Assembly: GCF_000250635.1 (NCBI RefSeq)
Contig: NC_016940.1
Coordinates: 4,216,501-4,280,500, forward strand
Length of the DNA: 64,000 bases
Reading direction: 5' to 3'
From: Saprospira grandis str. Lewin
GTDB taxonomy: Bacteria > Bacteroidota > Bacteroidia > Chitinophagales > Saprospiraceae
Shown: positions 42,666 to 51,278 of the stretch, in pieces
Numbering within the stretch: position 1 is the first letter of the stretch
Layout: each line of letters starts with the position of its first letter
Notes under the pieces: model-generated
What the model was told of the DNA's origin: nothing
Seen by the model: only the letters and a program-made list of their open reading frames with translations
The model's database searches: none
Position numbers and translations under genes: made by a program

Positions 42666-45008
42666 TTATACCAACTTTAAAATTTCTGCAATCAATCCAT
42701 CGCTTTCTGCTTCTAGCGTTCTGATCTCCTGACTCACTTCTTCTAGGGAGCGCAAGGGCTGATGACGATAAAAATATTTGTTGAAGCTAATCTCATAGCC
42801 CAGCTTTACGCTATCCAGATTGATCCAAGCCTCGGCAATATGCGGACGCACTTCCTCTAAGAAGTAGCTATGAATCTCTTCCTTTAAGGGAATGTTTTCG
42901 CTATCTCTCAAGCTGCTTTCGCTTTCATACTCCAAGTATTCGCCCGCCTTTCCGCTGGGATAATAGCCAAAGTCGGGCAGCTGCTCTAGCGTACAACCCA
43001 AATGAGCCAATAAGTTTGTTAGCTTTTGGCCGCTCAACTTCAAGCGGCGCTTAATGACCTTTTCGGCCTTGGCATCATAAGTACTTACTGCCGAATAAAT
43101 GGCCTTTTTCTCTGTGGCCGATAGCTTTAGCCCCAAGGCCTTGATCTGCTTTGCTAGCGCTGCTACAAACTGATTGAAATCAAAATAGACCTGCTCCCCT
43201 ATGGCCTGCATCAACTGCTGGGCCGCAGCATAAAGGGCCTGCCCTTTTTCCCAGCCCTTGGCGGTGGTTAAGGCCGTTTTTTGCTTGGCCGACAAAGAAA
43301 TGCCCTCCGCCTCACAATAGGCCAAAAGCGCTTTCTTATGCTGCCCCAACTGCTGATAAACATCCTCCCCAAATTCGGCATAGGCCCAACGCATAGGCGC
43401 TTCTAAACCTCGCTGATAAAGCAGACTTTCAATGGCCTCCGCACTAAATTTAGCCCGCAAACGCTGTGGCCGCTCTATATTGACCTTATAATAGCCAAAA
43501 TCCTGGTTCTCAAAAACCTGAGCCGCAATGCCCTCTTCTCCCTGCCGCTCTACAGTCGCCAATTCCTGATAAACCGATAGAATCTCCCCAATATGCGCCT
43601 GCGATAACTCACAGTTCTTATCTCCCAAGTTCTTACGCAACTTCTGATACAACTGACTCGCATCAATCAACTGTACTTTGCCGGCCCGCTCTGCCGACTT
43701 CCGATTGCTCAACAACCAAATATAGGTCGTGATCCCCGTATTGTAAAAGAGGTTGTTGGGCAACTGTATAATCGCCTCCAAATAATCTTGCTCTATCAAA
43801 TAGCGACGGATATTGCTCTCTCCGCTGCCCGCATCGCCCGTAAACAAACTCGAGCCATTATGCACAGAAGCAATCCGAGAGCCCGTAGGACTTTCGGTCT
43901 TCATCTTGCTCAACATTTCCATCAAAAAGAGCAACTGCCCATCAGAAGAGCGGGGCGTAGCCGCCACAATTTCTTCTTTCCCCCAATAATCTTTGAGCGG
44001 CACTAAAAAACGAACATCGGTGCCATCTACACCATCAATATACTTCTTCTCCGAGCTCCAAGACTTGCCATAGGGCGGATTAGAGAGCATAAAATCAAAC
44101 TGCAAACCCGCAAACTCATCGGTAGATAAGGTAGAGCCACTGCGGATATTTGCGGGGTCATTCCCCTTAATCATCATATCCGACTTACAAATCGCATAGG
44201 TTTCATCATTGATCTCTTTGCCAAAGAGGTATACATCATGATCCGTACAACGGATTTCCCCCTCCTCATCTTTCACAAAATTCTGCGCCTCGGTCAGCAT
44301 CCCCCCCGATCCACAAGCGGGATCATAAATCGTCATCACCTTGGGCAAGGCCTCCTTAATCGGCAAAAAGACCAAACGGCTCATTAAATCAATGACCTCT
44401 CTGGGCGTAAAATGCTCCCCCGCTTCCTCATTGTTTTCCTCATTAAACTTCCGAATCAACTCCTCAAAGACATAGCCCATCCCCAAGTTAGTCAAAGCGG
44501 GCAGCTTATTCCCCTCAGGGTCTAGCTTATCCTGATTGGTCAGGTTAATACCAGGCGATATAAACTTCTCCACCACCGCCAGAAGCACATCCTTATTCAC
44601 CATATGGCGAATTTGCGCCCTGAGGTTAAACTTCTCAATAATCTCCTGCACATTTTGGCTAAAGCCCAGCAAGTACTCCTCAAAATTGGCCAACAACAAC
44701 TGGGGGTTATTACTTGTCCGCTCATAGAACCGTTGCAAGGTCCACGTACTCGTATTATAAAAAACATAGCCCGAAGCATGCTGCAAAGCATGCTCATCCC
44801 AATCCACCAACTTCATCACCTCCTTCTGAAAATACGCCTCTTCCAAAACGGCTTCCTTTGTATCTTCCAACAAAGCATCCAAACGCCGCAAAACCACCAT
44901 GGGCAAAATCACATCACGGTACTTTCCACGCACATAAATATCTCGCAAACAATCATCTGCAATAGACCAAATAAAGGACACCAATTTATTATGAACAGCT
45001 GTATTCAT
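42666..45008 (-). CDS. hsdM: Type I DNA methyltransferase, M subunit
   Basis: HsdM methylates adenine in the target site using S-adenosylmethionine. The SAM-binding motif is DPACGSGG (229-236), the catalytic motif is NPPYGKSW (310-317), and an N-terminal HsdM_N helical domain precedes them (about 10-150). At 780 residues it is longer than the usual 500-550. The part after about residue 560 is a Gln/Ala-rich helical extension ending in the HRQPLRSLEEVSQEIR region, seen in some longer relatives. It is the first gene of the operon hsdM-hsdS-ATPase-HNH-137aa-hsdR. Confidence 0.94.
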   Translation of the reverse strand: MNTAVHNKLVSFIWSIADDCLRDIYVRGKYRDVILPMVVLRRLDALLEDTKEAVLEEAYFQKEVMKLVDWDEHALQHASGYVFYNTSTWTLQRFYERTSNNPQLLLANFEEYLLGFSQNVQEIIEKFNLRAQIRHMVNKDVLLAVVEKFISPGINLTNQDKLDPEGNKLPALTNLGMGYVFEELIRKFNEENNEEAGEHFTPREVIDLMSRLVFLPIKEALPKVMTIYDPACGSGGMLTEAQNFVKDEEGEIRCTDHDVYLFGKEINDETYAICKSDMMIKGNDPANIRSGSTLSTDEFAGLQFDFMLSNPPYGKSWSSEKKYIDGVDGTDVRFLVPLKDYWGKEEIVAATPRSSDGQLLFLMEMLSKMKTESPTGSRIASVHNGSSLFTGDAGSGESNIRRYLIEQDYLEAIIQLPNNLFYNTGITTYIWLLSNRKSAERAGKVQLIDASQLYQKLRKNLGDKNCELSQAHIGEILSVYQELATVERQGEEGIAAQVFENQDFGYYKVNIERPQRLRAKFSAEAIESLLYQRGLEAPMRWAYAEFGEDVYQQLGQHKKALLAYCEAEGISLSAKQKTALTTAKGWEKGQALYAAAQQLMQAIGEQVYFDFNQFVAALAKQIKALGLKLSATEKKAIYSAVSTYDAKAEKVIKRRLKLSGQKLTNLLAHLGCTLEQLPDFGYYPSGKAGEYLEYESESSLRDSENIPLKEEIHSYFLEEVRPHIAEAWINLDSVKLGYEISFNKYFYRHQPLRSLEEVSQEIRTLEAESDGLIAEILKLV

Positions 45009-45090
45009 TTTCTTCTTTCTCTGATTAACAATAACTGCGAATATAATATAATATTTCGCTTGTCCTGCCTATCCTTCTTCATCTCTTTTT

Positions 45091-45230
45091 GGGGCCTCCG
45101 CTGCGGCTTCGCCTTGCGGCGCTACGTTCCGCAGCTCGCTATTCGCTCGGCCCTTCGCCGCCTAGGGCGGCTCGGTCTGGCCTGACGGCCACTGCTGCAC
45201 ATCGCTAGGCCTGCGGCCCTTCGGGCCTGC
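45091..45230 (+). repeat. GGGGCC repeat, plus orientation, upstream of hsdM
   Basis: It starts GGGGCCTCCGCTGCGGCTTC and contains the variable hairpin GCCGCCTAGGGCGGC. It ends with CACATCGCTAGGCC. The hsdM promoter must lie in the 80 bases between it and the start codon, or further up. Confidence 0.83.
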
Positions 45231-45485
45231 TATCTGGGCCTTTGGCCTGCGGCCATGGGCTGCAGCTTAAAAGCCGCAGCCAGATTAGGATCCAATGAGC
45301 TAACGCTTTATGGGGTCCATGGCCTGCAGCTTAAAAGCCGCAGGTCCTGAAAAACCTAAGTCCCTGCCTTCTATCTTAGAAGCAGGGGCTTTTAAGCTCC
45401 TGCGGCGAGCAAGATGATGGCCCAACCGGATTGGCTGCGGCCTTTAGGCTGCAGATGGCGGCTTTGCCGCCATGGCCGAAGGCCA
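45231..45485. repeat. TTAAAA foldback unit
   Basis: This is the same unit as in 1655-1865, 17830-18060 and 47090-47360. CAGCTTAAAAGCCGCAGG occurs twice on the left and CAGGGGCTTTTAAGCTCCTG on the right. It ends with GGCTTTGCCGCCATGGCCGA. Confidence 0.78.
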
Positions 45486-45493
45486 AAAAGCCC

Positions 45494-45952
45494 ATCAAAA
45501 CCTTTATGCCCTATTCTGTAGCTGCAGAATACCCCATCAAAACCTTTACGCCCTGTTCTGCAGTTGCAGAATACCATATCAAAACCTTTATGCCCTATTC
45601 TGCAGTTGCAGAACACCATATCAAAACCTTTATGCCCTATTCTGCAGTTGCAGAATACCATATCAAAACCTTTATGCCCTATTCTGCAGTTGCAGAACAC
45701 CATATCAAAACCTTTATGCCCTATTCTGCAGTTGCAGAACACCATATCAAAACCTTTATGCCCTATTCTGCAGTTGCAGAACACCATATCAAAACCTTTA
45801 TGCCCTATTCTGCAGTTGCAGAACACCCCATCAAAACCTTTATGCCCTATTCTGCAGTTGCAGAATACCATATCAAAACCTTTATGCCCTATTCTGCAGT
45901 TGCAGAACACCCCATCAAAACCTTTATGCCCTATTCTGCAACTACAAACTAA
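45494..45952. repeat. 42-bp tandem repeat array, 11 units
   Basis: Units start at 45494 and then every 42 bases up to 45914. The unit is ATCAAAACCTTTATGCCCTA + TTCTGCAGTTGCAGAA + CACCAT, with small changes (AACACC or AATACC; CATATC or CCCATC). Each has the hairpin TTCTGCA-GT-TGCAGAA. The first two units and the last are diverged. Confidence 0.93.
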
Positions 45953-46028
45953 ATCCCCTATTTAACGCACCAAATTGATAAGTCGTAAACAGCAAATACC
46001 AAAAAAGTTATAATTATTTAGGAAAAAG

Positions 46029-46060
46029 TTTGACATTTAAAAAGTATTTGCCTAAGTTTA
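46029..46060 (+). promoter_or_regulatory. Probable Bacteroidota-type promoter
   Basis: TTTG at 46029-46032 and TAAGTTTA at 46053-46060 have a 20-base spacer. The second box differs from TAnnTTTG at the last base. It lies 39 bases before the start of the 325-aa gene. Confidence 0.5.
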
Positions 46061-46099
46061 TAACGTTATCTATTTTACAACCCCAATAATTTTATTATT

Positions 46100-47077
46100 A
46101 TGTTTCAAAACCCAGATTGGGCAGCCCTAAGTAATTTCTTTTATAGCAGTACGAAAGGCTCCTTCAAAAAAATGTATCAGCTAGCTACAGATCATTTGAG
46201 CAAGCTACGCATCAAAGCGGCTACGGATCCTGACATTCAGGACATCTTGACCTTTTTCGAGCCTTTTTATTTTGCTTTCTTGCAGCAGTATGAGCGTTCT
46301 ATTGATGGGCGTACGGCTTATCATGCAAAAACAGCAGAGTTTAAGGAGCTGCTAGAAGAAGTAACGGGGCCCCTACTTCGCCGTTGGGCCGCCGAGATTC
46401 AGATCAGCTATGACAATCAGAGCCGTCAGTACAAAAGCTTCTTTCCGCAGGGCCGTGGCGTTTTTCAAAATAATAGCCTTGAAGTTCGCATCCAACTGGT
46501 TAAAACCTTGGGGCGCAACCTACTCCAAGATCCCCAATTGGCTACCCTAGGAACTACCGTTGCCAGCTATGGCCAACAACTAGAAGATCTCCGCAACGAA
46601 CAGCAGGGACTAGAATACCACTACAGTAACAACTCTACCCTGCTCGAGCAGCAGCGAGAAGAATTGTCTTTGGGACTCTTTGCCTGCTTTGCTCGCCTAG
46701 AGTTTCACTACTACCGAGACATCAATCAGGTGGCTGACTTTTACGAACTCAAGTACCTCCGCCGCAACAACAACGGTAGCAGCGAAGAAAGCACAGAAGA
46801 AGAAGATTATGGCCTCTTTGAGATAGATCTAGCTGCAGAAAGCCGCTCACTGCAGCTAGAGGGTTTGCTCCGTGGTGGGGAAAACATCCGCATTACCCAT
46901 CTAGAAGGAGAGCCCATTAAATACTACTCCGCCGCTAATGCAACTGACAGCCCCGCTCAGATCTATGAATTGCAGCCCAACCAAAGCGTTAGCTTGCAAC
47001 TGCCTGCGGGCCACCGCTTGCTCTTCTTTGATAATCCAGCAAGCCAAATGGCTAAGATTGAATTGGAATTGATGTAG
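46100..47077 (+). CDS. Hypothetical protein, 325 aa
   Basis: A soluble protein with no signal peptide. The N-terminal 200 residues are mostly helical (FQNPDWAALSNFFYSSTKGS start, LKYLRR near 225). An acidic Ser/Glu linker (SSEESTEEEDYG, about 232-243) follows, and a smaller C-terminal beta-rich domain of about 75 residues ends in LLFFDNP and IELELM. I do not recognise a family. It stands alone between the 42-bp array and a repeat block, with a probable promoter at 46029. Its base composition is like that of the core genes, so it is probably native. Confidence 0.7.
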   Translation: MFQNPDWAALSNFFYSSTKGSFKKMYQLATDHLSKLRIKAATDPDIQDILTFFEPFYFAFLQQYERSIDGRTAYHAKTAEFKELLEEVTGPLLRRWAAEIQISYDNQSRQYKSFFPQGRGVFQNNSLEVRIQLVKTLGRNLLQDPQLATLGTTVASYGQQLEDLRNEQQGLEYHYSNNSTLLEQQREELSLGLFACFARLEFHYYRDINQVADFYELKYLRRNNNGSSEESTEEEDYGLFEIDLAAESRSLQLEGLLRGGENIRITHLEGEPIKYYSAANATDSPAQIYELQPNQSVSLQLPAGHRLLFFDNPASQMAKIELELM

Positions 47078-47489
47078 GGGGGCTCCCCTGCAATCTACAG
47101 GCCCTGATATACCTGCGGGTTAAAACCCGCAGCCAGATTAGGATCTAATAAGCGAACTCTTTATCGGGTCCATGGCCTGCAGCTTAAAAGCCGCAGGTCC
47201 TAAAAAACCTAAGCCCCTGCCTTCTATCTTGGAAGCAGGGGCTTTTAAGCTCCTGCGGCGAGCAAGATGATGGCCCAACCGGATTGGCTGCGGCCTTTAG
47301 GCTGCAGATGGCGGCTTCGCCGCCATGGCCGAAGGCCAAACGGCCCAGCGCTGCGGAGGCCCGTTTCGGTAGGTTAAAACCCACCGCAACAATGGTATTG
47401 CTTCGCAATGATATATAGATGAGGGTTGAAACCCTCATTAAATTTAGCCCCGCAGCATAGCGGCGGCCAGCTTGCTGGCCGCGGGCCCC
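47078..47489. repeat. Repeat block: TTAAAA foldback, palindrome unit, GGGGCC tail
   Basis: Bases about 47090-47360 repeat the TTAAAA foldback unit at 45237-45485 nearly word for word. Bases 47372-47448 match 27919-27996 (GGTATTGCTTCGCAATGAT, TGAGGGTTGAAACCCTCAT). Bases 47445-47489 are the end of a minus GGGGCC unit. The remaining 140 bases before hemB show no clear signal. Confidence 0.75.
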
Positions 47490-47630
47490 AAATCCTCAGC
47501 TAGAAAAGGAGAAGGACAGCAGAGAACAGTTTTCAAAGGGTTGCTTTGTCAGTTTGCAGTAAAAAAAGGGAGAAGCCCTCGTTTTTAAGGCGCTTATTTT
47601 TAACTTTCGGCCAGAACAAAACGATGAAAA

Positions 47631-48632
47631 ATGTTTCCATATAATCAAAGTCGGCCCCGCCGCAACAGAAAAAACCCCGCCGTCCGAGCCCATATTCAAG
47701 AGCATCATCTTACGGTAGATCGCTTGATGTATCCCCTCTTTTTGGTCCAAGGAGAAGGCGTTAAAGAAGAAGTGAGCTCTTTGCCCGGCAACTACCGCTG
47801 GAGCCTAGAACTTCTTTTGAAGGAAATTGAAAGCTGTATGAATTTGGGCCTGCAAAGCTTTGTGCTTTTTCCGGCTGTGCCCGAAGATTTTAAGGATAAA
47901 GTAGCCTCTTATAGCTATGCCGAAGAGAATTTTTATCTGCATGCTTTGCGCCGCATCAAAGAGGAGTTTCCAGAAGCTTGTTTGATGACCGATGTGGCTA
48001 TGGACCCTTATAGCTCTGATGGACATGATGGCTTAGTAGACGAATACGGCCAAATTCTAAATGATGAAACCCTGCCTATTTTGAGCAAAATGGCCTTGGC
48101 CCAAGCTCAGGCGGGCGTAGATATTATTGGTCCCAGCGATATGATGGATGGCCGTGTGGCCCATATTCGCCAGACCCTAGACCAGGCGGGTTTTGGCCAT
48201 ACCTCCATTATGTCTTATACGGCCAAATATGCCTCGGCTTTTTATGGTCCCTTTAGAGATGCCCTAGACTCGGCCCCAAAAGCTGGAGATAAAAAGACCT
48301 ACCAGATGAGTCCCGCCAATAGCCGAGAAGCCCTTATTGAAGGCCGATTGGATGCAGCAGAGGGCGCTGATTATTTGATGGTAAAACCCGCTTTGCCTTA
48401 TCTCGATATTATTGCTTTGCTTAACCAAAACTTTGAGCTGCCCATTGCCGCCTATAATGTAAGTGGCGAATGTGCTATGCTCTCGGCCGCTTGCGAAAAG
48501 GGTTGGCTGGATTTTGAAAAGGCCATGCCCGAAATGCTCATGAGCATCCACCGAGCTGGGGCCAAAGTGATTTTGAGTTATTTTGCCAAGGCCTATGCAG
48601 AAATGGCCAAGGCTGGAAAAATTAAGTTTTAA
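47631..48632 (+). CDS. hemB: Porphobilinogen synthase (ALA dehydratase)
   Basis: It joins two 5-aminolevulinate molecules to porphobilinogen, the second common step of haem synthesis. The Schiff-base lysines are K199 (SYTAKYASAFYGPFRD) and K252 (YLMVKPALPYLD). The loop that binds zinc through three cysteines in many species reads MTDVAMDPYSSDGHDG here, with D121, D125 and D133, so this is the cysteine-free, magnesium-type enzyme. The 333 residues are typical. The stop codon overlaps the rarA start by one base, so the two genes are translated together. Confidence 0.95.
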   Translation: MFPYNQSRPRRNRKNPAVRAHIQEHHLTVDRLMYPLFLVQGEGVKEEVSSLPGNYRWSLELLLKEIESCMNLGLQSFVLFPAVPEDFKDKVASYSYAEENFYLHALRRIKEEFPEACLMTDVAMDPYSSDGHDGLVDEYGQILNDETLPILSKMALAQAQAGVDIIGPSDMMDGRVAHIRQTLDQAGFGHTSIMSYTAKYASAFYGPFRDALDSAPKAGDKKTYQMSPANSREALIEGRLDAAEGADYLMVKPALPYLDIIALLNQNFELPIAAYNVSGECAMLSAACEKGWLDFEKAMPEMLMSIHRAGAKVILSYFAKAYAEMAKAGKIKF

Positions 48633-49906
48633 TGCAACCATTAGCCGAACGCCTGCGCCCCCAAAGCCTAGATGATTATATGGGCCAAGAACATTTGTTG
48701 GGCGCAGGCGCCCCGCTTCGCAATATGCTCCAATCGGGCCAATTGCCCTCCCTGATTCTTTGGGGACCTCCAGGTATTGGCAAAACGACCTTGGCCCGCT
48801 TGCTGGCCCAAGAATCTGGCCGCCCGCTGCATAGCCTCTCGGCTGTAGATGCGGGCGTCAAAGAACTTCGGGAGCTGCTGCAAAGAGCCAAAAAACAAAA
48901 TCTCTTTCAACAAGGGAAAAGTCCCTTGCTCTTTATTGATGAGATTCACCGCTTTAGCAAATCGCAACAAGATGCTTTGCTCTCTGCTGTAGAGCAAGGA
49001 GTGGTTACCCTTTTGGGCGCCACCACCGAAAACCCTTCTTTTGAGGTCATTCGCGCTCTGCGCTCTCGCTGCCAGATCTATCGTCTGCGGCCCCTAACGG
49101 CCCAGCAACTACAAAGCATTGCCGAGCAAGCCTTGGCCAAAGATGAATTGCTCCAACAATATAAGGTGGAAGTGGTTGATGCCGAGGCCCTGCAACAATA
49201 TGCAGCTGGAGATGCTCGTAAGCTGCTCAACATCTTAGAGTTGTTGGTGGGTAGCCATGCTGATCCCAAGCAGCCTTTGCGCATTACGGCCGATCTATTG
49301 GCGGAGGTACTACAAGAGAATCTGGCCGCCTACGACAAAAATGGCGACTGGCATTATGCCGTGACCTCGGCCCTGATCAAATCTATCCGTGGCTCGGACC
49401 CCAATGCCGCCCTTTATTGGCTGGCGCGGATGTTGGCGGGAGGCGAAGACCTCAAGTTTATTGCCCGAAGATTGATTATTTCGGCTAGTGAGGATATTGG
49501 GTTGGCCAATCCCAACGCCATCCTTTTGGCCAATCAATGTTTTGAGGCCGTGGACCGCATTGGCTATCCCGAATCTCGGATTATACTCTCGCAGACCGTG
49601 ATTTATTTGGCCTGTTCGCCCAAAAGCAATTCCGCTTATCAGGCCATCAATAAGGCGATGGAGCTGGTGGAAAAAACCGGACAACTAGAGGTGCCATTGG
49701 CCCTTCGGAACCCTCGCTCTCAGGAGGACCGACAAGAGGGTTTTGGCGATGGCTATCTTTACTCACATGCTTATCCCGGCCATTTTGTAGAGCAAGAATT
49801 TATGCCCGAAGCCCTGCGGGGGCACAAACTTTATGAGCCTGCTCAAAACGCTCAAGAGCATAAGTTTAAACAAAAACTCGATCAGTATTGGAAAAAATAT
49901 CGCTAA
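48632..49906 (+). CDS. rarA: Replication-associated recombination ATPase RarA
   Basis: An AAA+ ATPase of the RarA/MgsA/WRNIP1 family that acts at stalled replication forks together with SSB. Walker A is GPPGIGKT (45-52), Walker B is FIDEIHRF (about 107), sensor 1 is [12 protein letters not shown], and the arginine-finger region is SRCQIYRL. The C-terminal tetramerisation domain includes [20 protein letters not shown] and the final [17 protein letters not shown]. The length of 424 residues is normal. Start and stop overlap the neighbours on both sides (hemB and the 188-aa gene). Confidence 0.95.
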   Translation: MQPLAERLRPQSLDDYMGQEHLLGAGAPLRNMLQSGQLPSLILWGPPGIGKTTLARLLAQESGRPLHSLSAVDAGVKELRELLQRAKKQNLFQQGKSPLLFIDEIHRFSKSQQDALLSAVEQGVVTLLGATTENPSFEVIRALRSRCQIYRLRPLTAQQLQSIAEQALAKDELLQQYKVEVVDAEALQQYAAGDARKLLNILELLVGSHADPKQPLRITADLLAEVLQENLAAYDKNGDWHYAVTSALIKSIRGSDPNAALYWLARMLAGGEDLKFIARRLIISASEDIGLANPNAILLANQCFEAVDRIGYPESRIILSQTVIYLACSPKSNSAYQAINKAMELVEKTGQLEVPLALRNPRSQEDRQEGFGDGYLYSHAYPGHFVEQEFMPEALRGHKLYEPAQNAQEHKFKQKLDQYWKKYR

Positions 49907-50454
49907 CTCTCTTGCTGCTGCTCCCCTTTGGCCTCTTGGCCCAAAAGGTAGAATTTGAAAAGCGTTCTCGCTACGACAAGCTCCCTCCTGCCATGCAGGA
50001 AAGTCTGCAAGCGCTCTATGGGCAGCTGCCCAAAAGGGCTAAATTTTACCAAGAGTACCAAAAGGAAAGCTATAGTTATGAGGCCAAATTTCGCTATCGG
50101 GGCCATTGCCATAGTGTGGAATACGATGCGCAGGGGCAACTAGAAGATATTGAGGTTCGCCAGAAGTGGAAAAAGCTGGCGCCAGAGATTAGGCAGCCGA
50201 TAGAGCAAGCCCTAGCGCAGCAATTTAAGCGTTATCGCATTCGCAAGCTACAGCTGCAACTGACTGGCCCAGAGCAGGATTTAGCCCAGCAATTGCAGAC
50301 TCACAAGCTGCTTATCCCCTCTGCTTATGAACTCATCATCAAGGGGAATGATGGCCAAGGCTGGCAGCTTTGGGAATTTCTATTTACGGCAGAGGGCCAA
50401 ATTCTTCGGCAAGAGCAGTTGATAGAAGCCAGTAGTTGGCAATTAGATTATTAG
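49888..50454 (+). CDS. Secreted hypothetical protein, 188 aa
   Basis: It starts with TTG at 49888, overlapping the rarA end by 19 bases. The N-terminus is a clear signal peptide ([16 protein letters not shown], cut near residue 19). The mature protein is rich in K, Q, E and Y. The middle has YEAKFRYRGHCHSVEYDAQG and EDIEVRQKWKKL, reminiscent of the PepSY-like small beta-lactamase-inhibitor fold found in Bacteroidota secreted proteins, but this is weak. It is translationally linked to rarA, which is odd for a secreted protein and may only reflect compact packing. Confidence 0.65.
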   Translation: MEKISLTLLLLLPFGLLAQKVEFEKRSRYDKLPPAMQESLQALYGQLPKRAKFYQEYQKESYSYEAKFRYRGHCHSVEYDAQGQLEDIEVRQKWKKLAPEIRQPIEQALAQQFKRYRIRKLQLQLTGPEQDLAQQLQTHKLLIPSAYELIIKGNDGQGWQLWEFLFTAEGQILRQEQLIEASSWQLDY

Positions 50455-50462
50455 TATTTTTT

Positions 50463-50597
50463 GGGGCCCGCGGCCGGCTAGGCTTCGCCTAGGTCGGCCG
50501 CCGCTATGCTGCGGGGCTCACAGGTCTGTTCGGCCCTTCGCCGCTTTCAGCGGCTCGGTCTGGCCTTCGGCCACCCCTGCGCAGCGCTGGGCCAGGG
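50463..50597 (+). repeat. GGGGCC repeat, plus orientation
   Basis: It starts 9 bases after the stop of the 188-aa gene with GGGGCCCGCGGCC. The first hairpin is CTAGGCTTCGCCTAG and the second is GCCGCTTTCAGCGGC. Confidence 0.85.
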
Positions 50598-50620
50598 AAG
50601 CCCATCCAATTTCTTTCTCT

Positions 50621-51274
50621 ATGCGATATCTCTTTTTCTTCTTTCTCTTAGTTAAGGCGGGCGGACTTTATGCTCAAGAATTTAAGCAAGAGCAGGGTAT
50701 TTTGTCCGAACTCCTTTTGCGCTACAAGCATAACAACAGCTGGCGTTCAGGCTTCAAGTTAGAGCATTTTGCTCAGTTTCCGCCTTTGGTGCATAGTAGT
50801 TTCAATGCCCAATACTTTCTAGATTACAAAACGAATAGGGGCTTAAAATTGGCTTGGGGTTATCGTTTGGCTCAGGATGCGGGGCAGGCCATTAGTCATC
50901 GTTTTATTCAGCAACTGGCTTGGGGGCAGAAATTATCGCTAGGGCAATTGGGCCATCGTTTTCGTTTGGAGGGCAACTGGGGGGGGCAGCGGCGGCCTGA
51001 ATATCGCTTGCGTTATCGGCTATCGCTAGAACGTCCCTTAATGGGCCAAAAAATCAATGCAAAAGAGCTATATTGGCAGGCCTCAGAAGAGCTACTGCCG
51101 GGCTGGCGGCCTGAGGGTGGGCAATATGAAAACCGCTTGGCCATTTCCTTGGGATATCGTTCGGCGGGGGCTTGGCGTTTACTGCTTGGAATAGAGCAGC
51201 GGCTTCGGTTTCGGCCAAGGGCGCTACGGCAGCAAATTTGGGGAAAGATTTATTACATCTACGCTATTAACTAA
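50621..51274 (+). CDS. DUF2490 outer-membrane beta-barrel protein
   Basis: A signal peptide (RYLFFFFLLVKAGGLYA) is followed by about 200 residues. They form alternating hydrophobic/polar strands rich in aromatic and basic residues (WRSGFKLEHF, LKLAWGYRLAQD, YRLRYRLSLERP, WGKIYYIYAIN at the end). This is typical of the DUF2490 family of small outer-membrane barrels. Its function is unknown. It ends 4 bases before rsmE and starts just after a GGGGCC repeat. Confidence 0.78.
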   Translation: MRYLFFFFLLVKAGGLYAQEFKQEQGILSELLLRYKHNNSWRSGFKLEHFAQFPPLVHSSFNAQYFLDYKTNRGLKLAWGYRLAQDAGQAISHRFIQQLAWGQKLSLGQLGHRFRLEGNWGGQRRPEYRLRYRLSLERPLMGQKINAKELYWQASEELLPGWRPEGGQYENRLAISLGYRSAGAWRLLLGIEQRLRFRPRALRQQIWGKIYYIYAIN

Positions 51275-51278
51275 GACT

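Noticed and set aside
45494-45952. Possible CRISPR array
   Set aside because: Units are directly joined with no unique spacers between repeats, and no cas gene is near.
45392-45978. Long open frames on both strands across the 42-bp array, coding Cys-rich repeats such as FCNCRIGHKGFD
   Set aside because: The frames stay open only because the unit is a multiple of three without stops. Four frames are open at once, and there is no promoter, ribosome site or unique sequence.
47496-47630. Minus-strand frame upstream of hemB (47496-47750)
   Set aside because: It overlaps the hemB start region antisense, has no family features and no support as a gene.
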